From: Alphaproteobacteria bacterium | Lineage (GTDB): Bacteria; Pseudomonadota; Alphaproteobacteria; UBA8366; Aestuariispiraceae | Direction of reading: 5' to 3' | Length of the DNA: 64,000 bases | NCBI GenBank assembly: GCA_033344895.1 | Contig: JAWPMN010000001.1 | Span: 186,001-250,000, forward strand | Part shown: piece by piece, positions 1 through 10,260 of the stretch | Layout of the letters: each line of letters starts with the position of its first letter | Numbering within the stretch: position 1 is the stretch's first letter | Position numbers and translations under genes: made by a program | The notes under the pieces: generated by a model | Databases searched by the model: none | What the model was told of the DNA's origin: nothing | The model's input: the letters and a program-made list of their open reading frames with translations, nothing else

Positions 1-2
1 GA

Positions 3-1088
3 ATGCTCTTCACCCTCCTCTCTCCCCTCGCGGAAGACTTTCAGGGCTTCAACCTGTTCCGGTATCTGACCTTCCGGACCGGCGGGGCCATCATGACCGC
101 ATTGCTGATCAGTTTCCTGATCGGCCCGTCCGTCATCCGCTGGCTGCGGTCGAAACAGGCCGGGTCGTCCAACATTCGCGACGATGTGCCCGAAGGGCAT
201 CTGGCCAAGGCCGGCACGCCGACCATGGGCGGGTTCCTGATCCTGGTCGCGTTGGTGATGTCGACCCTGCTCTGGGCGGACATTTCGAACCCCTATGTCT
301 GGATTGTCCTGCTGGTCACGGTGGGTTTCGGCGGTATCGGCTTCGCGGATGATTTCCTGAAGCTGACGAAGCGCAATTCCAAGGGACTTCCGGGCAAGCT
401 GAAACTGCTTGGGCAGATCCTGATCGGGACCGCGGCCACCATCTGGTTCGTGTCGGTCACCGACGGCCCGTTGGCTCAGGGCCTCGCCGTTCCCTTCCTG
501 AAAGACACCCTGGTCAATCTGGCCTGGTTCTTCATTCCATTCGCCGTTTTCGTCATGGTCGGCGCGTCCAATGCCGTCAACCTGACGGACGGTCTGGATG
601 GCCTGGCCATCGTGCCGGTCATGATCGCGGCAGGCTGTTTCGGCTTCATTGCCTATCTGGTCGGCAACACCGTCTATTCCGGCTATCTCGGCATCCATTA
701 TGTGGATGGCAGCGGCGAACTGGCGGTGTTCTGCGGTGCGGTACTGGGCGCGGGTCTGGGATTCCTTTGGTACAATGCCCCTCCCGCCATGGTCTTCATG
801 GGCGACACGGGCTCTCTGTCACTCGGCGGCGCCCTGGGGGCGATTTCCGTCGTCACCAAACATGAGATCGTCCTGGCCATCATCGGCGGCCTGTTCGTTC
901 TGGAAACCGTATCGGTGATCGTCCAGGTCGCCAGTTTCAAGCTGACCGGCAAGCGCGTCTTCGCGATGGCGCCGCTGCACCACCACTTCGAGAAGAAGGG
1001 GTGGAAGGAGCCGACAATCGTCATCCGTTTCTGGATCATCGCCGCCATCCTGGCCCTTGTCGGGCTGGCCACACTGAAGCTGAGGTGA
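3..1088 (+). CDS. mraY: Phospho-N-acetylmuramoyl-pentapeptide transferase (MraY)
   Basis: Integral inner-membrane enzyme that moves phospho-MurNAc-pentapeptide from UDP onto undecaprenyl phosphate, giving lipid I. The 361-residue product has the family's usual length and about ten hydrophobic segments. Hallmarks seen are the Asp pair in GFADDF (about residues 116-117), the NLTDGLDGL loop and the [12 protein letters not shown] motif near the C-terminus. The ATG lies two bases from the window edge, so its ribosome binding site cannot be seen, but the N-terminus matches the family. murD starts 4 bases after the stop, so this is the first visible gene of the dcw operon; murF probably precedes it outside the window. 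Confidence 0.97.
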   Translation: MLFTLLSPLAEDFQGFNLFRYLTFRTGGAIMTALLISFLIGPSVIRWLRSKQAGSSNIRDDVPEGHLAKAGTPTMGGFLILVALVMSTLLWADISNPYVWIVLLVTVGFGGIGFADDFLKLTKRNSKGLPGKLKLLGQILIGTAATIWFVSVTDGPLAQGLAVPFLKDTLVNLAWFFIPFAVFVMVGASNAVNLTDGLDGLAIVPVMIAAGCFGFIAYLVGNTVYSGYLGIHYVDGSGELAVFCGAVLGAGLGFLWYNAPPAMVFMGDTGSLSLGGALGAISVVTKHEIVLAIIGGLFVLETVSVIVQVASFKLTGKRVFAMAPLHHHFEKKGWKEPTIVIRFWIIAAILALVGLATLKLR

Positions 1089-1092
1089 CGGG

Positions 1093-2460
1093 ATGACGAC
1101 AGGGACCGACATTTCCGATCCAATCCTCTACGCCGGGCGACGCGTGTTCGTTGTCGGTCTCGGCCGTTCCGGCATGGCCGCGGCCCACGCCCTGCGCGCC
1201 GGCGGTGCGACCGTTCTGTGCTGGGACGATGGCGACGCGGCACGCAGCGCGGCCGCTTCCGAACGCTTCGACATCGTCAACCCGACGACCGAGGGCGCCC
1301 TGAGCGACGCCGCCTGCATGGTTCTGGCGCCCGGCATTCCGCTGACCCATCCCCGGCCGCACCCCGCTGTTATCGCCGCCCGCCATGCGGGCGTCGAGAT
1401 CGTCGGCGACATCGAGCTTCTGTTTCGTGCGCGACCGGAGGCCACCTATGTCGGGATCACCGGTACGAATGGAAAATCCACCACGACGGCCTTGATCGGC
1501 CATATCCTGAAATCAGGCGGGATGGATGTCGCAATCGGTGGGAATCTGGGAATTCCGGCATTGAGCCTGCCAAAGGCGGATATCTATGTCTTGGAGATGT
1601 CGTCCTATCAACTGGATCTGACGCCCAGCCCTGCCTTTGACATCTCGGTGTTGTTGAACATCACACCGGACCATCTGGACCGTCACGGCGGCATGGGCGG
1701 TTACATCGATTCCAAACGGCGCATCCTGCGGCCGCGCACATCGGACAGTCTCGCCGTCATCGGCACCGACACCCCCGTCACCGAGACTATTGCGGTGGAG
1801 CAGCGCAGCCGCAACGCCGACGGTGTCGTTACGATCTGTCATGCGACCCAACCGGTCGCGGATTACGTGGCCGACGGACGTTTCCCCGCCATCGCCGGCG
1901 ATCACGGCGTTCAGAATGCCGCAGCGGCCTTTGCCGTCGCCCGTCGCCTGGGCCTGTCCGACGACGTCATTCTGCGGGGTCTGGAAACTTTCCCCGGTCT
2001 TGCCCACCGGCAGGAACGCGTGGCGACCCTTGACGGGATCACCTTCATCAACGATTCCAAGGCGACCAATGCGGAAGCCGCGGCCAGGGCCCTGTCGACC
2101 TTCGACGGCATCTACTGGATTGCGGGTGGCCGCGACAAGAATGACGGCTATGCCCCGCTGGATCCTTATCTGGGGCATGTCCGCCGGGCCTTTCTGATCG
2201 GCGAGGCCGCGGAAGCCATCGATCTGTGGATCGACGGCCGCATTCCCACCCTACGATCCGGCGACCTGACGAATGCCGTTCACGCCGCCCGCGAGGCGGC
2301 AAGGGATGACGACGCGCCCGGCCCGATCCTGCTGTCGCCGGCCTGCGCATCCTTCGACCAGTTCCCGAATTTCGAAATCCGGGGTGAAACGTTCAAGAAC
2401 ATCGTCCTCGCCCTTCCGGCAACCGACCGGATCGTGCACGGCGCGAAGGAGGCGGCGTGA
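1093..2460 (+). CDS. murD: UDP-N-acetylmuramoylalanine--D-glutamate ligase (MurD)
   Basis: Cytoplasmic ATP-dependent ligase that adds D-glutamate to UDP-MurNAc-L-Ala. The 455-residue product shows the Mur-ligase P-loop GITGTNGKSTTT (about residues 120-131), the NITPDHLDRHG motif of the central domain, and the C-terminal Rossmann-like domain with FINDSKATNAEA and SPACASFDQFPNFEIRGE, which binds the incoming amino acid. The product of D-glutamate metabolism is its substrate, which is of interest because a dgcN-dgcA pair that consumes D-glutamate lies 23 kb downstream. Its stop overlaps the ftsW start by one base (TGATG). Confidence 0.97.
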   Translation: MTTGTDISDPILYAGRRVFVVGLGRSGMAAAHALRAGGATVLCWDDGDAARSAAASERFDIVNPTTEGALSDAACMVLAPGIPLTHPRPHPAVIAARHAGVEIVGDIELLFRARPEATYVGITGTNGKSTTTALIGHILKSGGMDVAIGGNLGIPALSLPKADIYVLEMSSYQLDLTPSPAFDISVLLNITPDHLDRHGGMGGYIDSKRRILRPRTSDSLAVIGTDTPVTETIAVEQRSRNADGVVTICHATQPVADYVADGRFPAIAGDHGVQNAAAAFAVARRLGLSDDVILRGLETFPGLAHRQERVATLDGITFINDSKATNAEAAARALSTFDGIYWIAGGRDKNDGYAPLDPYLGHVRRAFLIGEAAEAIDLWIDGRIPTLRSGDLTNAVHAAREAARDDDAPGPILLSPACASFDQFPNFEIRGETFKNIVLALPATDRIVHGAKEAA

Positions 2461-3575
2461 TGGCTATCGCGCGGAATGACAATTCAGTTCTGGGCCGCTG
2501 GTGGTGGACCGTCGACCGCTGGACACTGGCGGCACTGGTCACACTTGCTGTGCTGGGATTGCTGATGACCCTGTCCGCCAGCCCGTCCGTGGCAGAGCGG
2601 ATTGGCGCGGATTCCATGCATTTCGTCCGGAAGCAGGCGATTTTGCTGGCCCCGGCCGTGCTGGCGATGATCGGCGTGTCGCTGATGGAACCGCGCGCCG
2701 TGCGCCGGCTCGCCCTGTTGATGCTCGGTGGCTCGATCCTGCTGCTGCTGGGCACATTGGTCCTCGGCGCGGAAATCAAGGGTGCCACCCGTTGGATTTC
2801 CATTGCCGGCTTCACCATTCAGCCGTCCGAATTCGTAAAACCGGCCTTCGCGGTCATCGCGGGCTGGATGTTCGCAGCCCGCCGCCTGGGCGAACCGATT
2901 CCGGGATACACCATTGCCTGCGGCCTCTACGTGATTGTCGTCGGCCTGCTGCTGCTGCAGCCGGATGTCGGGCAAGCCGCGGTCGTCACCGCGATTTTCG
3001 GCGTGCAGTTCTTCCTGGCCGGGCTGCCCATGGTCCTGGTCATTATCATGGTCATCGGCGGGATCGGGCTGCTGGTCGGCGCGTATTTCATCTTTCCCCA
3101 CGTGCAGAGCCGCATCGACCGGTTCCTCGACCCGGCAGCAGGCGACACCTATCAGATCGACCGGGCCCGGGACGCCTTCATGAATGGCGGCCTGTTCGGA
3201 CGGGGCCCGGGCGAAGGGACCGTGAAAGCCCATCTGCCGGACAGCCATGCCGATTTCGTCTTCGCGGTCGCGGGCGAGGAATTTGGCATCATTGCCTGTC
3301 TGCTCATCGTCTCGGTCTTCGCCTTCATCGTGCTGCGCGGCTTCGCGCGTGTGCTTCAGGACAACGACCTGTTCGTCGTCATCGCCGCGACCGGCCTGCT
3401 GGTCCAATTCGGTCTGCAGGCCCTGATCAACATGGCATCGACCTTGAGCCTGATCCCGACCAAGGGCATGACCCTGCCCTTCCTGTCCTATGGGGGATCT
3501 TCGCTGCTGGCTCTCGGTCTGGGGATGGGCATGCTGCTCGCACTCACCAGAAAGCGACCGGGGGTGCTGTCATGA
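2460..3575 (+). CDS. ftsW: Peptidoglycan glycosyltransferase FtsW
   Basis: SEDS-family polytopic membrane protein that polymerises lipid II at the division septum together with the class B PBP FtsI. About ten transmembrane segments and the SEDS signatures are visible: GATRWISIAGFTIQPSEFVK, and near the C-terminus IPTKGMTLPFLSYGGSS. I place the start at the ATG that shares its A with the murD stop; a GTG one codon earlier is also possible. The product is 371 residues, usual for alphaproteobacterial FtsW. The stop overlaps the murG start (ATGA), which indicates translational coupling. Confidence 0.96.
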   Translation: MAIARNDNSVLGRWWWTVDRWTLAALVTLAVLGLLMTLSASPSVAERIGADSMHFVRKQAILLAPAVLAMIGVSLMEPRAVRRLALLMLGGSILLLLGTLVLGAEIKGATRWISIAGFTIQPSEFVKPAFAVIAGWMFAARRLGEPIPGYTIACGLYVIVVGLLLLQPDVGQAAVVTAIFGVQFFLAGLPMVLVIIMVIGGIGLLVGAYFIFPHVQSRIDRFLDPAAGDTYQIDRARDAFMNGGLFGRGPGEGTVKAHLPDSHADFVFAVAGEEFGIIACLLIVSVFAFIVLRGFARVLQDNDLFVVIAATGLLVQFGLQALINMASTLSLIPTKGMTLPFLSYGGSSLLALGLGMGMLLALTRKRPGVLS

Positions 3576-4702
3576 GCAAAGGCAATCTCGTCGTCCTGGC
3601 AACCGGCGGAACAGGCGGCCACGTCTTCCCGGCCCAGGCCCTGGCTGAAGAACTGAAGCGCCGCGGCAACCGCCTCGCCCTGATCACGGACAGACGCGGC
3701 GACGCATATTCCGGCCCCCTGGGGGAACTGGACGCCCACACGATCAGCGCCGCCGGGGTTTCCGGAAAGGGCCTGCGCGCCCGCATCGCCGCTGTCTTCA
3801 AGCTGATGGTGGGCTATTTCCAGGCACGCAAGCTGCTGCGAACGATGCGCCCCGCCGTGGTCGTAGGCTTCGGCGGCTATCCCAGCGTGCCGACCATGAT
3901 GGCCGCCAGCCACCTCAAGATTCGCACGGCCATCCATGAACAGAACGCCGTTCTGGGGCGCGCGAACCGGCTGATGGCCGGCCGGGTCGACCGGATCGCC
4001 CTCAGTTTCAATGAAACGGACGGCTTGTCGCCGAAGGATCGCGAACGCAGCGTCCTGACAGGCAATCCGGTTCGCCCGGAAATCGCCGCCCTCGCCGGAC
4101 GGCCCTTCAAGACACCGGACAGCGACAGTCCCCTGCATGTGCTGATCGTCGGCGGCAGTCAGGGTGCTCAGATCCTGGGAGAAGCGGTACCCGCGGCCAT
4201 GGCCAGACTGCCCGAAGGGTTGAAATCCCGGCTGAGGGTTGAACAGCAGGCACGGCCCGAACAGCTGGACGCCGTCAGGAGCGCCTATCGTCAGGCCGGC
4301 ATCGACGCCGACATTCGCCCCTTCTTCGACGACATGCCGGTGCGACTGGCCCGCGCACATCTGATGATCGGCCGGGCCGGCGCCTCCACCCTGGCGGAAC
4401 TGACCACCGTAGGGCTGCCGGCCATCCTGATCCCTTACGCTTATGCGATCGACAACCACCAGGCGGCCAATGCGGCGCGGCTCAGTGACGCCGGCGGCGC
4501 CTGGGCGATCCCGCAGATGGATGTCACCGCCGACGACCTCGCCCGCCGCATCGAACAGCTTCTCGGCAACCCGCCGGTGCTGAGCGCAGCCGCACAGGCC
4601 GCCGCACGCACAGGCATTCCCGATGCCACCCGACGTCTGGCCGACGCGGTCGAAGGCCTGACGAACGGCAACGGCGGAAACTCGATGAAGGAGGCTGCGT
4701 GA
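3572..4702 (+). CDS. murG: UDP-GlcNAc--undecaprenyl-pyrophosphoryl-MurNAc-pentapeptide GlcNAc transferase (MurG)
   Basis: Peripheral membrane GT-B glycosyltransferase that converts lipid I to lipid II. The 376-residue product opens with the family glycine loop TGGTGGH (residues 11-17), has a second glycine loop IVGGSQGAQ before the C-terminal domain, and the UDP-GlcNAc-binding segment [20 protein letters not shown] followed by DNHQAANA. The ATG overlaps the ftsW stop, so the much longer open frame that runs back through ftsW is not used. It overlaps murC by one base. Confidence 0.97.
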   Translation: MSKGNLVVLATGGTGGHVFPAQALAEELKRRGNRLALITDRRGDAYSGPLGELDAHTISAAGVSGKGLRARIAAVFKLMVGYFQARKLLRTMRPAVVVGFGGYPSVPTMMAASHLKIRTAIHEQNAVLGRANRLMAGRVDRIALSFNETDGLSPKDRERSVLTGNPVRPEIAALAGRPFKTPDSDSPLHVLIVGGSQGAQILGEAVPAAMARLPEGLKSRLRVEQQARPEQLDAVRSAYRQAGIDADIRPFFDDMPVRLARAHLMIGRAGASTLAELTTVGLPAILIPYAYAIDNHQAANAARLSDAGGAWAIPQMDVTADDLARRIEQLLGNPPVLSAAAQAAARTGIPDATRRLADAVEGLTNGNGGNSMKEAA

Positions 4703-6108
4703 TGCGCATGCCCTTGACCCTCGGTCGCCTGCATTTCGTCGGCATCGGCGGGATCGGCATGTCCGGAATCGCCGAAGTCATGCACAATCTCGGCTACACA
4801 GTTTCCGGTTCCGACATGGCGGACAACGCCAATGTGAAGCGACTGCGCGGCCTCGGTATCGACGTCCGGATCGGCCATGAAGCGGCCCATGTCGATGGCG
4901 CGGCCGTCGTCGTGGTTTCTACCGCGGTGAAACGCGATAATCCGGAGGTTTCTGCAGCGCGTGCGGCCCTGATCCCGGTCGTGCGTCGGGCCGAAATGCT
5001 GGCCGAACTGATGCGCCTGAAATGGTCCGTCGCCGTCGGCGGCACGCATGGCAAGACGACCACCACGTCGTTGGTCGCCCAGATGCTGGATACCGCGAAG
5101 AAGGATCCGACCGTGATCAACGGCGGAATCATCAACGCCTATGGAACCAATGCCCGATTGGGTCAGGGCGAATGGTTGGTCGCAGAGGCGGACGAGAGCG
5201 ACGGAACCTTCGTGAAACTGCCTGCGACGATCGCGGTCGTAACCAATATTGACCCGGAGCATATGGATCACTACGGCAGTTTCGACGCCCTGCGCGACGC
5301 CTTCCGGACCTTCGTTCAGAATATTCCCTTCTACGGGTTCGCAGCCGTGTGCCTCGACCACCCTGAGGTCCAGGCACTGATCGGGCGCATCGAGGACCGA
5401 CGCATCGTCACCTACGGTTTCAGCCCGCAGGCCGACGTCCGCGCCGTGTCCTATACGCCCGGCCCCGACGGTTATGTCATGGCGGTTGAAATCGCCTTGC
5501 GCGGTGAGGAGAAGCGCCGCATCGATGACATTCACCTTCCGATGCATGGCGACCACAATGTCCAGAACTCCCTGGCTGCAATTGCCGTTGCAGTTGAAAT
5601 GGACATCCCGGACGAGGTCATTCGGGCAGCACTGGCCGCCTTCTCCGGCGTGAAGCGGCGGTTCACGAAGACCGGCACCTGGAATGACGTGACCATCATC
5701 GACGATTACGGCCATCACCCGGTCGAGATCGCAGCAGTCCTTCGCGCCGCGCGGCAAGCCACCCGAAACCGGGTCGTCGCCGTGGTTCAGCCGCATCGCT
5801 ACACCCGACTGCACGATCTGTTCGAGGATTTCTGCACCTGCTTCAATGATGCGGACATGGTTCTGGTCGCGCCGGTCTACACGGCCGGGGAACAGCCGAT
5901 CGAAGGTGCCGATCGCGACCATCTGGCCGATGGGCTGCGCGCGCGTGGCCACCGTTCCGTCCGCGTGATCGAGGGTGAGAGCGATCTTGCCGACACCGTT
6001 CGCGAGGTAGCCCAGCCCGGTGACATGGTCATTTGTCTGGGTGCGGGTTCGATCACCGCCTGGGCGAACGCGCTTCCGGAACGCCTGGCGGCGGGAGGCG
6101 CGGCATGA
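4702..6108 (+). CDS. murC: UDP-N-acetylmuramate--L-alanine ligase (MurC)
   Basis: Cytoplasmic ATP-dependent ligase that adds the first stem residue, L-Ala, to UDP-MurNAc. The N-terminal Rossmann motif [17 protein letters not shown] binds the uridine nucleotide; the P-loop [13 protein letters not shown] (about residue 113 on) binds ATP; the [10 protein letters not shown] and QPHRYTR motifs are typical of MurC. The 468-residue length is normal. I start at the ATG that shares its A with the murG stop; a GTG one codon earlier is the alternative. The C-terminal [12 protein letters not shown] motif is intact, and the stop overlaps the murB start. Confidence 0.97.
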   Translation: MRMPLTLGRLHFVGIGGIGMSGIAEVMHNLGYTVSGSDMADNANVKRLRGLGIDVRIGHEAAHVDGAAVVVVSTAVKRDNPEVSAARAALIPVVRRAEMLAELMRLKWSVAVGGTHGKTTTTSLVAQMLDTAKKDPTVINGGIINAYGTNARLGQGEWLVAEADESDGTFVKLPATIAVVTNIDPEHMDHYGSFDALRDAFRTFVQNIPFYGFAAVCLDHPEVQALIGRIEDRRIVTYGFSPQADVRAVSYTPGPDGYVMAVEIALRGEEKRRIDDIHLPMHGDHNVQNSLAAIAVAVEMDIPDEVIRAALAAFSGVKRRFTKTGTWNDVTIIDDYGHHPVEIAAVLRAARQATRNRVVAVVQPHRYTRLHDLFEDFCTCFNDADMVLVAPVYTAGEQPIEGADRDHLADGLRARGHRSVRVIEGESDLADTVREVAQPGDMVICLGAGSITAWANALPERLAAGGAA

Positions 6109-7031
6109 TGGCGATGAAGTCGGATATCGAAACCGGCTTGCTGGCGAGACTGCCCGACGTGCGTGGACGCATTTCCGAAGGCAGCCCGCTGTCGAAGGTC
6201 ACCTGGTTCCGCGTCGGCGGGCCGGCGGATGCGATGTTCAAGCCGGCCGACCTGGCCGACCTGCAGGCCTTCCTGGCTGCGACCCCGAAGGACATTCCCG
6301 TAACCCCGATCGGCGTCGGGTCCAACCTGTTGGTGAGAGACGGCGGCGTCGCCGGTGTCGTACTGCGACTGGGGGGTGGATTTGCCGACATCTCGGCGGA
6401 CGGCACCGAAGTTGAAGCCGGCGCTGCGGCCCTGGACGCCAATGTCGCCAGAACTGCCGCCAGCCATTCCCTGACCGGACTGGAGTTCTATTCAGGCATC
6501 CCTGGCACGATCGGCGGCGCATTGCGTATGAATGCCGGCGCCTACGGCACGGAAACAAAAGATGTCCTGATCTGGGCGGAGGCGTTGGATCGTGAAGGCA
6601 CGCTGCACCGCATCGACGCGGCCGATATGGGATTCGACTATCGCCATTGCGGCATCCCCATGGATTGGATTTTCGTACGTGCCCGCTTCCGTGCGGAACC
6701 CGGGGACGAAACGGCAATTCGCGCCCGCATGGCGGAAATCCAGGAAAGCCGAAGCGCCAGTCAGCCGATCCGCAGCCGGACCGGCGGATCCACCTTTCGA
6801 AACCCGCCGGGCGGCAAGGCCTGGAAGACAATCGACACAGCCGGCTGCCGCGGCCTTCGGGTGGGCGGCGCACAGGTGTCGGAGCAGCACTGTAATTTCC
6901 TGATCAATACCGGCGACGCAACCGGCGCGGACCTCGAGTCCCTCGGCGAGGAAGTCCGCCGACGGGTGCGCGAAAGCCAGGGCGTCGAACTTACCTGGGA
7001 AATCAAGAGGATCGGGAGGACCGCGGAATGA
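6105..7031 (+). CDS. murB: UDP-N-acetylenolpyruvoylglucosamine reductase (MurB)
   Basis: FAD- and NADPH-dependent reductase that makes UDP-MurNAc from the enolpyruvyl intermediate. FAD-binding motifs are [14 protein letters not shown] and [12 protein letters not shown]; the segment [17 protein letters not shown] is typical, and the catalytic serine lies in [10 protein letters not shown]. The C-terminal [11 protein letters not shown] strand carries the family's terminal glutamate. The ATG overlaps the murC stop (ATGATG) and gives 308 residues; the open frame extends upstream within murC without family similarity. The end overlaps ddl by ATGA. Confidence 0.96.
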   Translation: MMAMKSDIETGLLARLPDVRGRISEGSPLSKVTWFRVGGPADAMFKPADLADLQAFLAATPKDIPVTPIGVGSNLLVRDGGVAGVVLRLGGGFADISADGTEVEAGAAALDANVARTAASHSLTGLEFYSGIPGTIGGALRMNAGAYGTETKDVLIWAEALDREGTLHRIDAADMGFDYRHCGIPMDWIFVRARFRAEPGDETAIRARMAEIQESRSASQPIRSRTGGSTFRNPPGGKAWKTIDTAGCRGLRVGGAQVSEQHCNFLINTGDATGADLESLGEEVRRRVRESQGVELTWEIKRIGRTAE

Positions 7032-7933
7032 CGAAATCGGTGGCGGTTCTTATGGGCGGCTGGTCCGCCGAACGCGAGGTTTCACTGGTCTCCGGCAAGG
7101 CCTGTGCCGACGCGCTGGAAAATGCCGGCTATTCGGTGAGCAGGATCGATCTGCAGCGGGACGTGCGCGCCCTGATCGACGCCCTGGAGCCACGACCGGA
7201 CGTCGTCTTCAACGCGCTGCATGGCCGATGGGGCGAAGACGGTGCGATCCAGGGCCTGCTGGACATGATGGCCATTCCCTATACCCATTCCGGGCGGATG
7301 GCATCGACCCTGGCGATGGACAAGCCGTTGTCGATCCAGCTCTTCCGTCAGGCGGGCCTTCCGACGGCAAATCATGTCGTGACCGACATCGACGCCCTGC
7401 GTTCCGGGCCGGAGCCGATGCAGCGCCCCTTCGTCGTGAAACCCGCCCATGAAGGCTCCTCCGTCGGGGTCTATATCGTGCTGGAAGGCAATAACGGTCC
7501 GGACTATTCCGCCTGGTCCTACGGAACCGCGATGGTGGAGGAGTATGTGGCGGGACAGGAACTGACCGTCTCGGTCATGGGCGGCAAGGCAATGGCCGTC
7601 ACGGAACTGCGCCCTAAGCAGGGATTCTACGACTACGAAGCCAAATACACCGACGGCAAGACGGTGCATCTCTGCCCGGCGCCGATCTCTGACACCCTAG
7701 CCCGGACCTGCATGGATCTGGCGGAGCGCGCCCATGTTGCGCTGGGCTGCCGCGGCGTGACCCGTTCCGACTTCCGCTATGACCCGGAATCGGGCCGACT
7801 GATCATTCTGGAGGTCAACACACAGCCGGGCATGACACCCTTGAGCCTCGTCCCGGAACAAGCGCTCCAGTTAGGCATTTCGTTCGAAGAACTGGTGAGT
7901 TGGATGGTGGAGAACGCGTCATGCGATTCCTGA
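7028..7933 (+). CDS. ddl: D-alanine--D-alanine ligase (DdlB type)
   Basis: ATP-grasp enzyme that makes the D-Ala-D-Ala dipeptide added by MurF. The 301-residue product has the N-terminal [11 protein letters not shown] motif, [19 protein letters not shown], the ATP-grasp loop [12 protein letters not shown], and the metal-binding segment [20 protein letters not shown]. The ATGA overlap with murB fixes the start. The 3' end overlaps the start of ftsQ by 13 bases, as is common in this cluster. Confidence 0.96.
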   Translation: MTKSVAVLMGGWSAEREVSLVSGKACADALENAGYSVSRIDLQRDVRALIDALEPRPDVVFNALHGRWGEDGAIQGLLDMMAIPYTHSGRMASTLAMDKPLSIQLFRQAGLPTANHVVTDIDALRSGPEPMQRPFVVKPAHEGSSVGVYIVLEGNNGPDYSAWSYGTAMVEEYVAGQELTVSVMGGKAMAVTELRPKQGFYDYEAKYTDGKTVHLCPAPISDTLARTCMDLAERAHVALGCRGVTRSDFRYDPESGRLIILEVNTQPGMTPLSLVPEQALQLGISFEELVSWMVENASCDS

Positions 7934-8814
7934 TGCGCGCCAAGAAACCGACCGGGAAAGCCGCCAAGGCCGCACCGCGCGAACGCGCCAAGTCGCGTAA
8001 GGCAGACAACGACGCGGAGAGCACGGGCATGCGGACACCGCTGACGCTCGGCGCATCCTTCGCGGGTCTGCTCGCGGTATTGGGCGGCCTTGCCTACGCC
8101 TGGCATATCGATGCCCCCTCCCGCATTGCGGCCTGGACATATGACAGCTTCATGGCCGCTACCGCGGGGGCCGGCCTGTCGGTTCGTGAAGTCTATGCCG
8201 TCGGCCGCACGGAAACCGCGCGCAGCGACATTCTGAGCGCCCTGCAGGTCGATATCGGCGATCCGATCCTCGACTTCGATCCCGAAGTCGCGCGCACCCG
8301 CCTGGAGGAACTGGGGTGGGTCCGTGCAGCCGAAGTTCGCCGCACCTTCCCCGGCACCGTCGTCGTCCGTCTGGAAGAACGCGAGGCAATCGCGATCTGG
8401 CAGCATGACGAACGTTTCGTACTGATCGATTCGAACGGGATCGAGATCGGCGAGAAGGACGTGCACCGGCACAGCCATCTGAAGATTGTCGTCGGGCCCG
8501 ACGCACCTCAGCATACGGCGGAACTGCTCAGTCTGCTGAAAAGTGAGCCGGAACTGGAAGACCGCGTCGTGGCAGCCGTTCGCGTTGGCGCGCGGCGCTG
8601 GAACCTGCGGCTTGAGGGCGGGATCGACGTCAGCCTGCCGGAACAGGGCGCATCGGTGGCCTGGCGCAAACTGGCGGATTATCAGCGCGAGCACGAAATC
8701 CTGTCGCGGGCGGTGGGTGAAATCGACCTTCGCCATCCCGACCGCATGACAGTGCAACTGACAGAACCCGGCCTGCAGGAAGTTATGGGCCGGGGAAAAG
8801 GCGAAGAAACCTAA
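7921..8814 (+). CDS. ftsQ: Cell division protein FtsQ
   Basis: Bitopic divisome protein that links early and late division proteins through FtsB and FtsL. The product (297 residues) has a basic cytoplasmic N-terminus, one membrane helix (about residues 41-62), then a periplasmic POTRA domain beginning near LSVREVYAVGR, followed by the FtsQ domain with EEREAIAIW. The ATG at 7921 is chosen because a GGAG lies 8 bases upstream; an in-frame ATG at 7933 overlaps the ddl stop and is a weaker alternative. A 60-base gap separates it from ftsA. Confidence 0.93.
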   Translation: MRFLMRAKKPTGKAAKAAPRERAKSRKADNDAESTGMRTPLTLGASFAGLLAVLGGLAYAWHIDAPSRIAAWTYDSFMAATAGAGLSVREVYAVGRTETARSDILSALQVDIGDPILDFDPEVARTRLEELGWVRAAEVRRTFPGTVVVRLEEREAIAIWQHDERFVLIDSNGIEIGEKDVHRHSHLKIVVGPDAPQHTAELLSLLKSEPELEDRVVAAVRVGARRWNLRLEGGIDVSLPEQGASVAWRKLADYQREHEILSRAVGEIDLRHPDRMTVQLTEPGLQEVMGRGKGEET

Positions 8815-8874
8815 AGGGGCAACCAAGACGCGGGTCCGGTAAGGGCCGGCCCGGCTTTTCGAGGAAGAACGACG

Positions 8875-10110
8875 GTGGCGACGACACGTAAACTGACGGC
8901 TTTGGATGTGGGATCGACGAAGATCTGCTGCTTTATCGCAGAGGTCTCGGATGCCGGGCGCATCCGCGTTACCGGCATGAGCCATCAACAATCAGCCGGG
9001 CTCAAGGGTGGCGTGGTCGTCGATATGGAAAGCGCCTATCGCGCCATTCTGTCCGCGGTCCATTCCGCTGAGCAGATGGCCGGCACCACGATCGAGGACG
9101 TCATCGTCTCCATCAACGGGGCGAAGCCGAAAAGCACCACCCTGATGCGGGAAATGACCATCGGTGGCGGGGCAATTCGCGACCCCGACATTGCTCGCCT
9201 GCTACAGGAAGCCAAAGAGGCGGAGAACCACGAGAATCGGATGCTGTTGCACGCCATTCCGATCGGATACTCCGTCGACGGCGGCCCGCTGCTGAAAGAA
9301 CCCCGGTCGATGCATGCCCAGACACTGGGCGTGAAGATGCATCTGGTGACCGCCAATGAAGGCGCCGTGCAAAACCTCGTGAACTGCGTCGCGCGCTGTC
9401 ATCTGAAGGTCTTCGATTTTGCGCTTTCCTCCTACGCGGCCGGTCTGTCCGCTCTGGTTGAGGATGAAAAGGACCTCGGCGCGACGGTGATCGACATGGG
9501 TGGCGGCACGACCAGTTTCAGCGTCTTCTATGAAGGTGCAGCGGTCTATGGCGACTGCATACCGGTGGGTGGTCAGCATGTTACCTCCGACATCGCCCGC
9601 GGGCTTTCGACCACGATCCATCAGGCGGAACGGCTGAAGACGCTTTATGGATCGTGCCTGCCCGCGCCGTCGGACGACCGCGACATGATCGATGCGCCGC
9701 GCATTGGCGAGGAGGACGATGCCTCCCCCAATCGCGTCCCCAAAAGCTATCTGGTTTCGATCATCGCCCCCCGATTGGAGGAGACATTCGAACTGGTCAA
9801 GAAGCGCCTGGATGCATCCGGTGCCGCCGGCATGGCCGGTCAGCGCGTCGTCCTGACCGGTGGCGCGAGCCAGTTGCCCGGCGTTCGCGAAATGGCGGGA
9901 CGCATTCTTGGAAAGCAGGTTCGGCATGGGCGCCCGCTCAAGGTTTCCGGCCTTGCCGAAGCTACCGGAGGGCCGGCATTCGCCACTGCGGCCGGCCTTC
10001 TGCACTTCGCTGTGGACGATTGTGGGGAGGCCCGCAGCACCGCGACGCAACCTGCAGCGAATCAGGGGGGAATCATGGCGCGTGTCGGAGGGTGGTTTCG
10101 TGGCTTTTAA
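8875..10110 (+). CDS. ftsA: Cell division protein FtsA
   Basis: Actin-like ATPase that tethers FtsZ to the membrane and recruits later divisome proteins. The 411-residue product shows the actin-fold phosphate loops TALDVGSTKICCFIAEV (N-terminus) and VIDMGGGTTSFSVF, the adenosine motif VVLTGGASQLPG, and a short amphipathic C-terminal helix (IMARVGGWFRGF) typical of membrane targeting. A GTG start is used, with GAGGAAG about 9 bases upstream. The gap to ftsZ is 150 bases and holds the GANTC cluster. Confidence 0.95.
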   Translation: MATTRKLTALDVGSTKICCFIAEVSDAGRIRVTGMSHQQSAGLKGGVVVDMESAYRAILSAVHSAEQMAGTTIEDVIVSINGAKPKSTTLMREMTIGGGAIRDPDIARLLQEAKEAENHENRMLLHAIPIGYSVDGGPLLKEPRSMHAQTLGVKMHLVTANEGAVQNLVNCVARCHLKVFDFALSSYAAGLSALVEDEKDLGATVIDMGGGTTSFSVFYEGAAVYGDCIPVGGQHVTSDIARGLSTTIHQAERLKTLYGSCLPAPSDDRDMIDAPRIGEEDDASPNRVPKSYLVSIIAPRLEETFELVKKRLDASGAAGMAGQRVVLTGGASQLPGVREMAGRILGKQVRHGRPLKVSGLAEATGGPAFATAAGLLHFAVDDCGEARSTATQPAANQGGIMARVGGWFRGF

Positions 10111-10177
10111 GCAACACCCAAGGAAAAAACGCACAAAACCATGCAGTGGAAACGCTAAAAACCGGTCCAAAGCCTGC

Positions 10178-10220
10178 GAATCACTAGAGACTCGATTCTC
10201 GATATCAGGTCTCGCGAATC
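10178..10220. promoter_or_regulatory. Cluster of four GANTC (CcrM-type) sites before ftsZ
   Basis: Four GANTC pentamers lie within 43 bases: GAATC at 10178, GACTC at 10189, GATTC at 10194 and GAATC at 10216. The first and last sit in the same octamer GCGAATCA, a direct repeat 38 bases apart. GANTC is the target of the cell-cycle methyltransferase CcrM in Alphaproteobacteria, and methylation of the ftsZ promoter region is known to affect its transcription in Caulobacter. A regulatory role here is inferred from this position, 41 to 83 bases before the ftsZ start codon. Confidence 0.55.
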
Positions 10221-10260
10221 AGGACCGGCTGAAGACATCGTCGCTCGAAGGAGGCGCATC

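Noticed and set aside
2501-3571. Upstream extension of the murG frame through ftsW, suggesting a fusion
   Set aside because: The extension is an out-of-frame reading of ftsW; murG homology starts exactly at the ATG that overlaps the ftsW stop.
4441-5952. Long open frame (503 codons) on the minus strand opposite murG/murC
   Set aside because: It mirrors the codon phase of murC and has no family motif; high-GC genes routinely leave such antisense frames open.
6033-6104. A longer MurB N-terminus starting inside murC
   Set aside because: The added residues have no family similarity, and the ATG at 6105 gives the normal length with a typical overlap.
8830-8860. GC-rich CCGG repeats between ftsQ and ftsA as a terminator
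   Set aside because: Pairing is ambiguous and a terminator here would cut the division operon; more likely incidental.
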